DNA of 64,000 nucleotides from the NCBI RefSeq assembly GCF_013409045.1, contig NZ_JACCBT010000001.1, forward strand, positions 992,001-1,056,000, written 5' to 3'. A program made the translations under genes and the position numbers. The notes under the pieces were generated by a model. It worked only from the letters and a program-made list of their open reading frames with translations, was not told where the DNA came from and did no database searches. Positions 1 to 8,856 of the stretch are shown piece by piece. How positions within the stretch are numbered: the stretch's first letter is position 1; the number at the start of each line of letters is the position of its first letter. The DNA comes from Actinomadura citrea. GTDB lineage: Bacteria; Actinomycetota; Actinomycetes; Streptosporangiales; Streptosporangiaceae.

Positions 1-47
1 GGGTTCGGACCGTAGCCGACGAAATCGCGTGGTGCCAGGGTGTCCAT
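1..47 (-). CDS. Start of a PuuE-like allantoinase/polysaccharide deacetylase (partial)
   Basis: Only the first 15 codons are inside the window, reading MDTLAPRDFVGYGPN. A strong ribosome binding site (GGAGGAGA, complement of about 51-58) lies just before the ATG. The RDFVGYGxNP opening is, from memory, typical of the PuuE-type allantoinase/polysaccharide deacetylase family, which hydrolyses cyclic amide or acyl-amide bonds. It would be the last known member of the minus-strand cluster after the asparaginase, 62 bases downstream of it, which fits nitrogen or amide catabolism. The start is well supported. The family call rests on very few residues. Confidence 0.6.
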   Translation of the reverse strand, partial: MDTLAPRDFVGYGPN

Positions 48-109
48 TTGTCTCCTCCAACGGCGACGGTGTGGCCGGCGGGCGCGGCGAGGACGGGAGG
101 CGGGCGGGA

Positions 110-1066
110 TCAGAAGAGCTGCCGGGCGGTCAGTCCGGCGGAGAGGCCGAACACCAGGCGGAGCCTCGCCTTGAGCGGTGACAGCGTCCGCGAGGCGACC
201 AGCCCGTCGGCCAGCAGCTGGGTCTCCGAACCGTGGCCGCGGTAGGTGCGCCGCAGGATGGGCCCGTCCTCACATCTGCTGGCGAGGACCACGGGCCGGT
301 CTCCGCGAACGACGCGTACCAGCGCGTCGGCCAGTGGCGGCGGCAGGTGCCCGGCGCCCGTCCCGGCCACCACGAGGGCGTCCACCTCGGCGGCGATGGC
401 GTCGACCAGCCGCCCGTCCGCACCGGCCATCGCCGGTACGATCTCCACCCTCCGGTCCGGCGGTGCGGTGGCCGGAAGCCGGTCGGTGACGGGCGGCGGG
501 CCGAGCAGCAGTTCCACCTCGTCCTCCGCCAGGAACCCGACCGGGCCGGCGGAGGGGGAGGCGAAGGCCGCGATCCGGGTGCTGTGGTGCTTGGTCACCA
601 GCCGAGCCACATGGATCTCGTCCTGGAAGACCACCACGGGACCGTACCGGGCGAGAGGTGCGTGCAGCGCCGCGCTGATGGCCGCCCTGATGTTGGCCGG
701 CCCGTCGGCGCCCGGCAGGTGGGGGGCGCGCATGGCCCCGGTGACCACGACGGGGACGACCGTGTCCACCAGCATCGCCAGCGCGTACGCCGTCTCCTCC
801 AGGGTGTCGGTGCCGTGGGTGACCACGACGCCCTCGGCGCCGCCCTCGATCTCCTCGCGCACCGCGGCGGCCAGCGCCCACATGTCGTCGAGGGTGACGG
901 CCCGGCTGGAGACGGTGCGCACGTCGCGCGGCCGGACGGCGACCGGGAGCCCGCCCACCGTGCCCGCCAGGTCGCCCGCGCCATGGCGCGCCGCCGCGCC
1001 GCCCTCGTCGGGAGCCGCCGCGACGGTGCCGCCCATGGCCAGCAGGCTCACGGTGCCGTTGCTCAT
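110..1066 (-). CDS. Asparaginase/glutaminase family protein (type II-like)
   Basis: This 318-residue protein belongs to the bacterial asparaginase family, which hydrolyses L-asparagine (sometimes L-glutamine) to the acid and ammonia. The two family signatures are visible: GGTV with the nucleophilic threonine near residue 14, and HGTDTLEE near residues 84-91. The end of the protein, around ARLRLVFGLSAGLTARQLF, also fits the family. Length is normal. I chose the ATG at 1066 because the protein then begins just before the GGT motif; an upstream extension to 1150 is arginine-rich and would overlap the preceding gene. No signal peptide is seen, so it is probably cytoplasmic. It lies 52 bases downstream of the MmgE/PrpD gene on the same strand. 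Substrate specificity cannot be told from sequence. Confidence 0.88.
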   Translation of the reverse strand: MSNGTVSLLAMGGTVAAAPDEGGAAARHGAGDLAGTVGGLPVAVRPRDVRTVSSRAVTLDDMWALAAAVREEIEGGAEGVVVTHGTDTLEETAYALAMLVDTVVPVVVTGAMRAPHLPGADGPANIRAAISAALHAPLARYGPVVVFQDEIHVARLVTKHHSTRIAAFASPSAGPVGFLAEDEVELLLGPPPVTDRLPATAPPDRRVEIVPAMAGADGRLVDAIAAEVDALVVAGTGAGHLPPPLADALVRVVRGDRPVVLASRCEDGPILRRTYRGHGSETQLLADGLVASRTLSPLKARLRLVFGLSAGLTARQLF

Positions 1067-1118
1067 CGTCCCGCCCCCGCTCGTGACGCTCGGCCTTCTC
1101 GCACAGCTCCGCCTCCGA

Positions 1119-2441
1119 TCATCTCTCCGCCCGCGCGAACAGTTCCGCACAGTCGGTCACCGCGGACAGCCCGGTGAGACGCTCCCACCATGCTCTGGAG
1201 GTCGGCGAGTCGCCCAGGAGCGCCACGAACTTCTCACGATGCTCCTCCGCGCCGAGAGGCCGGGTGTGATGACCGCGCGGGTTGTCGACGACGGAGGTCA
1301 GGGTGCCGCCGTCGGTCCGCACGGTGACACGGGCCGGGGCGGCCTCCGGCCACCGTGCGTCGAACCCGGCATCGGCCCGAACCGTCACCTTGCGCGCCAG
1401 TTCGGCGACTTCGGGGCGGTGGCGGAAGGCCTCGACGCCGCTGTCGCCGAGGAGCAGGGCGGTCGCCACCGCGTACGGCAGAGAGAACCGGCCGGACAGG
1501 TCGTTCGCGGCCGGCTGCCGGTTGATCTTGAGGTTGACGCTGACCGTGTCCACCCGGATCTCCCGGATCGCAGCGGCCGGCACCGTCCCGAGGTCCAGTG
1601 CCGCCTCGATCGCGCAGTGCGTCAGGGCGCAGGCACTGTGGACCTTGAAGTAGTTCCGGGTGATGCCGAGCCTGCCGTAGTCCAGCGGTCCCGACAGCTC
1701 CGGGCCGTCCACGATCTCGCCAGCCACCCGGCCGAACGCCTCCTCCAGCGCCCCCGCCGAACCGCTGTACCCGGCCTGCGCCATCGCCGTGGCGCGCACC
1801 CCGCTCGCAGCGGCGTGCCCGGTGAAGGCGTTGCGCGCGGTCGCGCCCTCGTAGCAGGGCTGCCACATCGCCAGGACGGGGCCGGTGGCGGCGATGCGGG
1901 CCGCCGCCACCGGGTCGGTGCCGTCGAGCAGTGCCACGGCGACCGCGGCGCCGAGGGCGCCCAGGTGTCCGTGCGGATGCACGCCCGGCCGCAGCCGGAA
2001 CGCCCGGAACAGCCGGCTGCTCACCTCGTATCCCGCGATGACCGAGCGCAGGAGGTCGGTGCCGGATGCGTGCAGATGTTCGGCGACGGCGAGCGCCGCC
2101 GGGACCACCTGCACGGCCGGATGACCGGTCGGGCGCATGCCCTCGTCCAACTCCAATGCGGTTCCGGCGGTCGCGTTGAGGAACGCGGCGTGCTCGGGAT
2201 ACGTGCGCCTGCCGGGTGCCGGGAGCACTGTCGCGGTGTGCCCCGGCCCCGCCCTGCCGGCCGGTGTCACCAGGCCGTTGCGCTCGTCGAGGGCGACCAG
2301 GGCGGCGATCTCGGGTGTCGTGGCCCCGGCGGCGGCGACGGTGTCGGCGATCACGCGCTGAGCGTGCCGGACGGCCGGCTCGGGTACCCGGCCCATCTCC
2401 AGATCGGCCGCCGCGGCCACGGCGTCGTCGATGCTGTGCAC
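1119..2441 (-). CDS. MmgE/PrpD family protein
   Basis: The 440-residue product matches the MmgE/PrpD family, which includes 2-methylcitrate dehydratase, cis-aconitate decarboxylase (IRG1) and iminodisuccinate epimerase. Supporting segments are AAFLNATAGTALELDEG near the N-terminal third, a HPHGHLGALGAAVAVALL stretch and an N-terminal all-helical part. The GTG start at 2441 is chosen because GGAGG sits about eight bases upstream, inside the end of the transporter gene; the two genes are effectively coupled. The neighbouring asparaginase makes an iminodisuccinate/aspartate-type or other branched dicarboxylate substrate conceivable, but that is inference. Whether it acts as dehydratase, decarboxylase or epimerase is not decided by the sequence. 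Confidence 0.82.
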   Translation of the reverse strand: MHSIDDAVAAAADLEMGRVPEPAVRHAQRVIADTVAAAGATTPEIAALVALDERNGLVTPAGRAGPGHTATVLPAPGRRTYPEHAAFLNATAGTALELDEGMRPTGHPAVQVVPAALAVAEHLHASGTDLLRSVIAGYEVSSRLFRAFRLRPGVHPHGHLGALGAAVAVALLDGTDPVAAARIAATGPVLAMWQPCYEGATARNAFTGHAAASGVRATAMAQAGYSGSAGALEEAFGRVAGEIVDGPELSGPLDYGRLGITRNYFKVHSACALTHCAIEAALDLGTVPAAAIREIRVDTVSVNLKINRQPAANDLSGRFSLPYAVATALLLGDSGVEAFRHRPEVAELARKVTVRADAGFDARWPEAAPARVTVRTDGGTLTSVVDNPRGHHTRPLGAEEHREKFVALLGDSPTSRAWWERLTGLSAVTDCAELFARAER

Positions 2442-2449
2442 GGTCGCGC

Positions 2450-3787
2450 TCACCTCCTCAGGTCGAGATGCCGGGTCTCGCCGAGCGCCCGGACGGCGCC
2501 GGCGCTGATCACGGAGACCAGCACCACGTAGCCTCCGACGGCGTACATGCCGATCCCTTCGTAGAGGCCGACGGCGATGAAGGGGGCCACGGCCGCTCCC
2601 AGAAGCGAGCCGGCCTGGTTGGCAGCCGTCACGCCCGAGTACCGGATGGCGGTCGGGAACAACTCGGCGAAGTACACGCCCACCGGGGCGTAGGCGAAGC
2701 CGACCGGGAAGGCGAACAGCACCAGGGCGACCGTGAAGAGAACCGGCTCCCCGGTCTCGACGAGCGCGAGCACCGGGAAGATCGCCGCGATGGCTCCGCC
2801 CAGTCCCCACAGCAGGGCCGTGCGCCTGCCGTGCTTGTCGGCCGTTCCCGCCGACAGGCGCAGGCCGATGCTGTAGGCGCCGGCCGAGATGAGCACCGCG
2901 GTGAGGGCGGAGGCCTTGCTCATCTCCAGTTCGCCCGTCGCGTGGGCCAGCAGGAAGATGAAGGCGACGTAGAACGTGGTGCTGACCGACACGTAGGCGA
3001 GGGTGGCGAGCACGGTGGTCCGGCGAGCCTGCTGGACGACGCTCACGATCGGCAGCCCGGAGACCTTCCCCGGATCGGCGTGGGCGGCGGCCTTCCTGCG
3101 GCCGGCCTCGAACACGGGGGATTCGTTGATCCGCAGCCGGAGCACCAGCCCCACCACGATCAGCGCGGCGCTGGACAGGAAGGGCACTCGCCAGCCCCAG
3201 TCGAGGTAGGTCTGTTCGGGGATGACGAGGGTGATCAGCAGGAGCACGGCCGTCGAGAGGGCCAGCCCCGCGGTGACACCCTGCTGCGGCCAGGCGGAGA
3301 GCCGGGCCCTGCGGTCGTGCGGGGCGAACTCGGTGGCCATCAGCACGGCTCCGCCCCATTCGCCGCCCACGGCGGCCCCCTGGACGAAGCGGAGCAGCAC
3401 CAGGAGCACGGGGGCGATCGCGCCCGCCGTCGCATACGTCGGCAGGACGCCCACGAGCATCGTGCTGACGCCCATCAGGACCAGGGACACCACCAGGGTC
3501 GCCTTGCGGCCGATGCGGTCCCCGAAGTGAGCGAAGATCAGCCCCCCGATCGGCCGGGCGGCGAAGGCCACCGCGATGGTCGCGAAGGAGGCGAGGGTGG
3601 CGGCGACATCGGACATCTCGGGAAAGAATTGCTTGCCGAATACCAGTGCCGCGGTGCTGGCGTAGATGTAGAAGTCGTACCATTCGATGGCGGTGCCGAG
3701 AAAGGCGGCCTTGGCTACTTTTGTGGCTTCCGCCAGGGACGGTGTCGGAGTACCGGTATCGTCTTTGTTTTCCTGAACGTGCGGCAC
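2450..3787 (-). CDS. MHS-type MFS metabolite:proton symporter
   Basis: A 12-helix major facilitator protein of about 445 residues. The first membrane segment contains GTAIEWYDFYIYA, a hallmark of the metabolite:H+ symporter (MHS) branch that includes ShiA, ProP and KgtP-like carriers. FAHFGDRIGRK in the loop between helices 2 and 3 and a GGEWGGAVL segment are further MHS signatures. Substrates of this branch are organic acids, betaines or amino acids. I prefer the GTG start at 3787, nine bases after GAAGGAG; an ATG at 3796 directly abuts that site, and longer forms to 3928 add a basic low-complexity tail. It is the import step for the downstream MmgE/PrpD and asparaginase genes. Confidence 0.85.
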   Translation of the reverse strand: MPHVQENKDDTGTPTPSLAEATKVAKAAFLGTAIEWYDFYIYASTAALVFGKQFFPEMSDVAATLASFATIAVAFAARPIGGLIFAHFGDRIGRKATLVVSLVLMGVSTMLVGVLPTYATAGAIAPVLLVLLRFVQGAAVGGEWGGAVLMATEFAPHDRRARLSAWPQQGVTAGLALSTAVLLLITLVIPEQTYLDWGWRVPFLSSAALIVVGLVLRLRINESPVFEAGRRKAAAHADPGKVSGLPIVSVVQQARRTTVLATLAYVSVSTTFYVAFIFLLAHATGELEMSKASALTAVLISAGAYSIGLRLSAGTADKHGRRTALLWGLGGAIAAIFPVLALVETGEPVLFTVALVLFAFPVGFAYAPVGVYFAELFPTAIRYSGVTAANQAGSLLGAAVAPFIAVGLYEGIGMYAVGGYVVLVSVISAGAVRALGETRHLDLRR

Positions 3788-4058
3788 AACTTCCATCTCC
3801 TTCGGTTGTGGCACCGTGGAACGTGCGGTGGTGCGTGGGCGCCGACGGCTCGGCACCGCCGATGGCTCGGCACCGGATGCGAACGGCGTGGTGACCGGTT
3901 CGGACGGGTCACGGCGGGGCCGCGTCAAGCTCTGCTCTGGCGACCCGCCGCGCCGGCGGACGCGGAGGATCGGAGGCGCCGTGCGGCGTCGTCCCTGATG
4001 GCGTTGCGGAGGGGTGGCCTCCGGTGGGTCGGCCTCACGCGGGATGCCGCGTCTTTCG

Positions 4059-4084
4059 GGCCGGCGGGCGGCCTGCCGCCGGCC
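4059..4084 (-). terminator. Hairpin downstream of the TPP-enzyme gene
   Basis: A perfect nine-base-pair inverted repeat (GGCCGGCGG/CCGCCGGCC, eight-base loop) begins seven bases after the stop of the TPP-dependent enzyme. No U-run follows, as is common in high-GC actinomycetes. It separates this gene from the transporter operon. The remaining part of the 303-base gap (3788-4058) shows no convincing gene and is probably the promoter region of the transporter operon. Confidence 0.5.
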
Positions 4085-4090
4085 TGAGGG

Positions 4091-5761
4091 TCACGTGGAC
4101 GGGGGCTGTCTGAGGGCGGCTCCGCCCAGCCGGTGGGCGATCTCGGCGAACGCGGGGTTTCGTGGTTCCGGGTCGATGTGGACGTCGAACAGCACGGGTC
4201 CGGTCGTCTCCGGCAGCGTCTGGAGCACGTCGAGGTCCCGTACGGACCGGATGCAATGAGCGGGGATGCCGAACCCCCGGGCCACGTCGCCGATGTCCGG
4301 CCACGCGTGCCATGCCTCGGTGTCCGGCAGGCCCTTGGCGGTCAGGCTGTGGCGTTCCTGTCCGTAGCCCCCGTCGTTCATGACGAAGAGGGTCAACGGA
4401 ATGTGGTACCGCACGACCGTTGACAGTTCGCTCAGGCTCATCATCAGGCATCCGTCGCCGAGAACGGCCGTCACCCGTTCACCGGGACAGGCGACCGCGG
4501 CGCCGATCGCCACCCCCAGCGCCTGGCCGATCGCGCCGAAATCGTGGGTGAAGGCATAGCGGCGGGGATCCCAGCTGCGCAGGGTCTGCTGGGCGTAGGA
4601 GCCGAAGTGCCCGGCGTCGACGACGAGCAGCCGGTCCTCCGGCAGGACGGCGTCGAGCGCTTCCACGGCGAGCCGGGGATGGACCGGCGAAGTGCCGGGT
4701 GCCGACGGAACGAACTGGTCGGGGCCGTCCGGGACCGTCCATTCATCGGGGGCGGGGCGGCCGGTGCCCCCGATGAGGGCACAGAGGGCGCCCGCGGTGG
4801 CCGCGGCGTCTCCCACGACGGCGAGGTCCGCCGCGGAATGCCTGCCGATGGCCTCGCCGTCCCGATCGACCTGCACCACCATGCCGCCGGAGAGGACGGT
4901 GCCGCCGTCGGTGGTCCACTGGTTGGCCGACGCTCCGAGCACGAGGACGCAGTCGGCTTCGGCGAGCACCCTGCCGGCACGCCCGGAGCCGAGCCCGCCT
5001 GCCACGCCGAGGTGCCGCGCATGGTGGGCCAGCAGGCCTTTCGCCTTGAGGGTGGTGGCGATCGGTGCTGCCAGCAGGTCGGCGAGCTCTCCCACGGCGG
5101 CCGCCCCGCCGCCCGGGGCCACCCCCCGTCCGACCAGGATCGCCGGGCGCCGGGCGGCGGTGAGGGCCGCCGCCGCTTCGGCGACGAGGCGGGGATCGGG
5201 CGGCGGTGGGGAGGGCGGGGCGGCCGACGGCTCGTAGGAACCGGTCCCGGCGGGCAACCGGGCGTGCATGACGTCGGTGGGGGCGTTGAGCACCGCCGGC
5301 CCCCGGCCGGCGCGCACATGGCGGAAGACGGCGGCGGTGTCGGTGTACACCGTGCCGGGCCGGTGCAGCGGCCGGAAGTACGCGCCCGCAGCACCGACGA
5401 ATCCGCGCTGGTCGAAGCGCTGGGGGTGATCGAGATCGCCGGTCGGCGTGTCGGGTGCCAGCAGCACGACGCCGGAACGGGCGGCCGCGGCGGTCAGCAG
5501 CGAGGTGGCCGTGTTGCTGAGGCCGGGGCCGTGCGTCACGCTCGCCACCCCCGGCCTGCCCGAGAACCGCGCGTAGCCGTCGGCCATGGCGACGGCCCCC
5601 TGCTCGTGGCAGGCGTGCACCAGCGTGATGTCGGTTCCGGTCGCTGTCCGCGCGAGCAGGTCCACGTTGCCGTCTCCCATCAGCGCGAAGATCACGTCCG
5701 TGTCCTCGGCGACCAGGGCGGCGACGACCGCGCCTGTGACGTCTTCCACATCCTCGCTCAT
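4091..5761 (-). CDS. Thiamine-pyrophosphate-dependent enzyme, acetolactate synthase-like
   Basis: This 556-residue protein has the three-part layout of the acetolactate synthase/benzoylformate decarboxylase superfamily. The N-terminal domain carries the catalytic glutamate in HACHEQGAVAMADGYAR (about residue 53) and the THGPGLSN loop. The middle domain resembles the FAD/nucleotide-type domain (VGRGVAPGGG). The C-terminal TPP-binding domain has GDGCLMMSLSELST followed by MNDGGYG, replacing the usual NN pair with a DGG turn. It is shorter than a true biosynthetic acetolactate synthase and stands in a catabolic context, so it may decarboxylate or ligate a 2-oxo acid. It is divergent from the FAD dehydrogenase at 6047, with 285 bases between the starts. 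Confidence 0.85.
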   Translation of the reverse strand: MSEDVEDVTGAVVAALVAEDTDVIFALMGDGNVDLLARTATGTDITLVHACHEQGAVAMADGYARFSGRPGVASVTHGPGLSNTATSLLTAAAARSGVVLLAPDTPTGDLDHPQRFDQRGFVGAAGAYFRPLHRPGTVYTDTAAVFRHVRAGRGPAVLNAPTDVMHARLPAGTGSYEPSAAPPSPPPPDPRLVAEAAAALTAARRPAILVGRGVAPGGGAAAVGELADLLAAPIATTLKAKGLLAHHARHLGVAGGLGSGRAGRVLAEADCVLVLGASANQWTTDGGTVLSGGMVVQVDRDGEAIGRHSAADLAVVGDAAATAGALCALIGGTGRPAPDEWTVPDGPDQFVPSAPGTSPVHPRLAVEALDAVLPEDRLLVVDAGHFGSYAQQTLRSWDPRRYAFTHDFGAIGQALGVAIGAAVACPGERVTAVLGDGCLMMSLSELSTVVRYHIPLTLFVMNDGGYGQERHSLTAKGLPDTEAWHAWPDIGDVARGFGIPAHCIRSVRDLDVLQTLPETTGPVLFDVHIDPEPRNPAFAEIAHRLGGAALRQPPST

Positions 5762-5770
5762 GGCATGCGA

Positions 5771-5957
5771 GTGTACACAGATGAATTCACGATCCTCAAT
5801 GACTAGTTTCGAGGAATTGGAGAAATCGTCCTCACCTGCACAATCAACGCCATGTCTGAGGTTGGTCGATGGTCGAGATGCCGCGCCCTGAGGAAGCGAT
5901 CAGCTCTGTCACGAGCGGGGTTCCGACTCTGGAGGGCCGTCGTATACACATGTACAC
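5771..5957. promoter_or_regulatory. GTGTAC-type palindromes between two divergent genes
   Basis: The divergent intergenic region contains GTGTACAC at 5771-5778, just upstream of the TPP-enzyme start, and GTATACACATGTACAC at 5942-5957, about 90 bases before the FAD-dehydrogenase start. Both are built from GTRTAC half sites like those bound by GntR/FadR-type (FCD) repressors. No GntR gene is present in the window. I see the shared motif directly; its function as operator is inference. Confidence 0.4.
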
Positions 5958-6046
5958 TGCGAACGTGGAACCAGTCCGCTGCGCGCCTCCCGGGCGCACC
6001 CAGCCCCGTCACCGCTCCACGACCGGCCGACTCGAAAGGCTCCCCC

Positions 6047-7528
6047 ATGGACAACAAGGCAGACGTCATCGTCGTGGGCACCGGCAACGCCGGGTTCTGC
6101 GCCGCGCATGCGGCCGCCCAGTACGGCGCGCGGGTGCTGATGCTGGAGAAGGGCCCGGCCGAGGCGATCGGTGGCAACACCTACTTCACCGCTGGGGCGA
6201 TCCGGACGACGTACCAGGGCCTGGACGAACTGACGGAGCTGGTCGTGGACGACGAACGCCACGCGCGCACCGACATCGCGCCGTACACCGCCGACGACTT
6301 CGGCAGCGACATGGACCGCGTCACGCTCGGGCGGTGCGATCCCTCACTGACCCGCGCGATGGTGCATGACATCGCGAACGCCCTGACCTGGATGCACGAT
6401 CTCGGAATCCGCTTCCGCCTCCAGTACGAGAGGCAGGCGTACGAAGTGGACGGACGCTACCGGTTCTGGGGAGGGCTCCCGCTGGCCGTCGTCGACGGCG
6501 GCAAGGGACTGGTGGCCCGGCACCGGCTCATAGCCGAACGGGAGGGCGTCACGATCCGCTGCTCCACCCCCGTGGACCGGCTGCTGCGGGACGCCGACGG
6601 CCGAGTGGTCGGTGTCGGGGCCGGTGAACAGGAGTTCCACGCCGAGGCGGTCGTGCTGGCCGCCGGCGGATTCCAGGCCAACCGGTTGCTGCGGGCGCAG
6701 TACCTCGGCCCGAACTGGGACCTGGCCAAAGTGCGCGGTACGCCGTACAACACCGGTGCGGCCCTGCTGGCGGCACTGGACGCGGGCGCCCAGCCCGCCG
6801 GGCACTGGAGCGGCTGCCACGCGGTGGCCTGGGACGCCAACGCTCCAGAGACCGGCGACTTCGAGCTGACCAACCGGCACACCAAGCAGTCGTATCCGCT
6901 GAGCATCGTGGTCAACACCGAAGGAAGGCGTTTCCTCGACGAGGGCGCCGAACTGCGCAACTACACCTACGCCAAGTACGGTGCGCAGATCCTCCTCCAG
7001 CCCGGAGCCCGTGCCTTCCAGCTCTTCGACGCCAAGACGGCACCGCTCCTGCGCGAGGCCGAGTACCAGGTTCCCGGCGTCACCCGATTCGAGGCGAACT
7101 CGATCGCCGAACTCGCCGAACTCGCCGGCATCGACGTCTCCGGCCTGACCGCCACCGTCGAGAACTACAACGCCGCCACCCGGCCGGGGCACTTCGATCC
7201 CTCCGTCAAGGACGGCCTGAGCACGGCCGGCCTCCGTCCCCCCAAGAGCAACTGGGCCCTCCCCCTCGACGAGCCGCCCTATCTGGCTTATGGCGTGACC
7301 TGCGGCATCACGTTCACCTTCGGCGGAGTGAGGATCGACGACTCCGGACGGGTGCTCGATCACGAGAGTGAGGCGATTCCCGGGCTGTTCGCCGCGGGAG
7401 AGATGGTCGGCGGCCTCTTCTACCACAACTATCCCGGCGGCAGCGGCCTGTCGGCGGGCACGGTGTTCGGCCGCAAGGCGGGAACGGAAGCGGGCAGACT
7501 CGCCTCGGCTCTCGCACCGGCGACCTGA
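6047..7528 (+). CDS. FAD-dependent dehydrogenase, TcuA/fumarate-reductase flavoprotein-like
   Basis: A 493-residue flavoprotein of the succinate dehydrogenase/fumarate reductase superfamily. The N-terminus holds the dinucleotide-binding VVGTGNAGFCAAHAAAQYG motif with the acidic end LEKG at about residue 36, followed by GGNTYFTAGAIRT, which resembles the tricarballylate dehydrogenase (TcuA) branch. The C-terminus has AAGEMVGGLFYHNYPGGSG, the usual FAD-contacting end. The ATG at 6047 is preceded by GAAAGG; the longer upstream reading frame lacks family similarity. It is divergent from the TPP enzyme and ends seven bases from the convergent Spo0M-like gene. Oxidation of a carboxylate or ketosteroid-like substrate is possible. 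The exact substrate is unknown. Confidence 0.82.
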   Translation: MDNKADVIVVGTGNAGFCAAHAAAQYGARVLMLEKGPAEAIGGNTYFTAGAIRTTYQGLDELTELVVDDERHARTDIAPYTADDFGSDMDRVTLGRCDPSLTRAMVHDIANALTWMHDLGIRFRLQYERQAYEVDGRYRFWGGLPLAVVDGGKGLVARHRLIAEREGVTIRCSTPVDRLLRDADGRVVGVGAGEQEFHAEAVVLAAGGFQANRLLRAQYLGPNWDLAKVRGTPYNTGAALLAALDAGAQPAGHWSGCHAVAWDANAPETGDFELTNRHTKQSYPLSIVVNTEGRRFLDEGAELRNYTYAKYGAQILLQPGARAFQLFDAKTAPLLREAEYQVPGVTRFEANSIAELAELAGIDVSGLTATVENYNAATRPGHFDPSVKDGLSTAGLRPPKSNWALPLDEPPYLAYGVTCGITFTFGGVRIDDSGRVLDHESEAIPGLFAAGEMVGGLFYHNYPGGSGLSAGTVFGRKAGTEAGRLASALAPAT

Positions 7529-7535
7529 CGACGGC

Positions 7536-8294
7536 CTAGCGGACCGCTTCACCGATCCAGCGCCGGGCTTCCGCCGGCCAGTCGACCTGATCGAGGTCGT
7601 GGTGCGCCGCGACGAAACGGCGGGCGGGAGGCTTGTCGCTCCAGTACCGCGTCTCGGGCGCGGCGGGCCGGACGAACACCTCACAGCCGACCGCGTTGGT
7701 GAGGAAGGTGACCTCCAGGTCGCCCGGCCCGTCGGCGGTGGAGCGGCGGTCGGTGAGCGTGTACGACTGGTGGAAGTCGAAGATCTGATCCGTGGGCGGC
7801 ACGCGTTCCCCCACGAGCCGGCTGGACTGCAGGGTCCAGCCGGCCACCGCGAAGGCGTCCATGATCGCCTCGTGGAGCGGGAGCGAGGAGACATGGATCA
7901 GGTCATGGTCGGCGTCTCCCTCCGAGTCCTCGTCGTCCAGTGCGGTCCGTAGCCGTACGACCGGCCCCAGGGCCTGTCCCGCCAACTCGGTGATCGGCGT
8001 CTCCCACGGCAGCCGCATCGAGAAGCGGGCCTGATGCTCCTGCTCCTCCCGCATGATGAACGGCCCGTCGAGGTAGTGGCATCCGATCTCGTCGGTCTCC
8101 GCCTCGCCGGTGTCCAGACTCGGATACTCGGCGACGACCCGCAGGACGATCGTCTCTACCCGGGCCTCCCTCCCGACTGCCCGGAGGACCACCTGCCCGG
8201 GGAAGGTGCCGCCAGGACGGACGGACCCGGCGAACACCTGCGCATCGACCTCGACCGCCCCGCCGCCGGACCACCTCTGCATACGTCTGAACAT
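7536..8294 (-). CDS. Spo0M/SpoOM family sporulation-control protein
   Basis: The 252-residue protein resembles the Spo0M (SpoOM) family, arrestin-like beta-sandwich proteins linked in Bacillus to sporulation control and common in actinomycetes. Typical segments are VEVDAQVFAGSVRPGGTFPGQVVLRAV at the start of the first sandwich, and a central RFSMRLPWETPIT stretch, where the family has an aligned R-x-P-W-E pattern. The ATG at 8294 is chosen because GGGAG lies upstream and it matches the usual short N-terminus; a GTG at 8324 would add ten residues. No membrane segment is seen. It is convergent with the FAD dehydrogenase. Its role in this organism is not inferable beyond the family. Confidence 0.78.
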   Translation of the reverse strand: MFRRMQRWSGGGAVEVDAQVFAGSVRPGGTFPGQVVLRAVGREARVETIVLRVVAEYPSLDTGEAETDEIGCHYLDGPFIMREEQEHQARFSMRLPWETPITELAGQALGPVVRLRTALDDEDSEGDADHDLIHVSSLPLHEAIMDAFAVAGWTLQSSRLVGERVPPTDQIFDFHQSYTLTDRRSTADGPGDLEVTFLTNAVGCEVFVRPAAPETRYWSDKPPARRFVAAHHDLDQVDWPAEARRWIGEAVR

Positions 8295-8370
8295 CACCGA
8301 CGCAGTCTCCCTGAAATCGATCACGTGCGCAGGCCTGGCGGGCGAGCCCGATCACCGTCCGGCCGGACGC

Positions 8371-8856
8371 TCATCCAGGACCGAGCGTGGTGAAACCTCC
8401 GACTATGGCTCCGAAGCCGACATGGGCGAGGACGGTGACCAGTGGTGTGCTGGGCCCGTAGTTGAGCATCAGGAAGCCCGGGGGTTCCAAGAGGGCGACC
8501 TTGGGGGCGCTGGTCATCGGGCTGCCCATCCGGGGGTGGGCCAACGGCAGCAGGATGTTCACCAGCGCGGTGCCGGCGAACAATCCGTGCACCAGACCGA
8601 AGAGGGCTCCGAGCCACCAGCCGGCGTGGCCGATGGCGAGAAAGACGGCGTAGTAGACGAACGCGAACAGCTCTCCGTTGGCGAAGTGGATGAGGTAGCC
8701 GATGGCCTTGGCGCGGGCCCGGTCGGCGGTCACGGCCGTCCCGAGCAGGAACGGCAGGTCCATGCGGGTGAGCCTGAGCTCGCTGGCGGTGCGAAGGGCG
8801 GTGGTCAGCGCCAGCGTGCCGACGAAGGCGCCCGCGGCGGTCCCCCAGGCGCTCAC
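8371..8856 (-). CDS. Conserved integral membrane protein of unknown function
   Basis: This 161-residue protein has about four hydrophobic segments: an N-terminal AAGAFVGTLALTT stretch, GELFAFVYYAVFLAIG, GWWLGALFGLVHGLFAGTALVNILL and a C-terminal PLVTVLAHVGFGAIVGG. The second-to-third segment spacing suggests a small four-helix bundle. It starts with a GTG that overlaps the stop of the GH15 gene by four bases (GTGA), so the two are translationally coupled. That coupling suggests a joint function, perhaps at the membrane where the sugar hydrolase works. I do not recognise a named family. Confidence 0.75.
   Translation of the reverse strand: MSAWGTAAGAFVGTLALTTALRTASELRLTRMDLPFLLGTAVTADRARAKAIGYLIHFANGELFAFVYYAVFLAIGHAGWWLGALFGLVHGLFAGTALVNILLPLAHPRMGSPMTSAPKVALLEPPGFLMLNYGPSTPLVTVLAHVGFGAIVGGFTTLGPG

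Noticed and set aside
246..4087. Long plus-strand open frames opposite the asparaginase, MmgE/PrpD and transporter genes
   Set aside because: They are high-GC shadow frames with no family similarity and poor starts.
5345..5353. GTGTACACC inside the TPP-enzyme gene as a further operator copy
   Set aside because: It lies within coding sequence, 410 bases from the start, and is short enough for chance.
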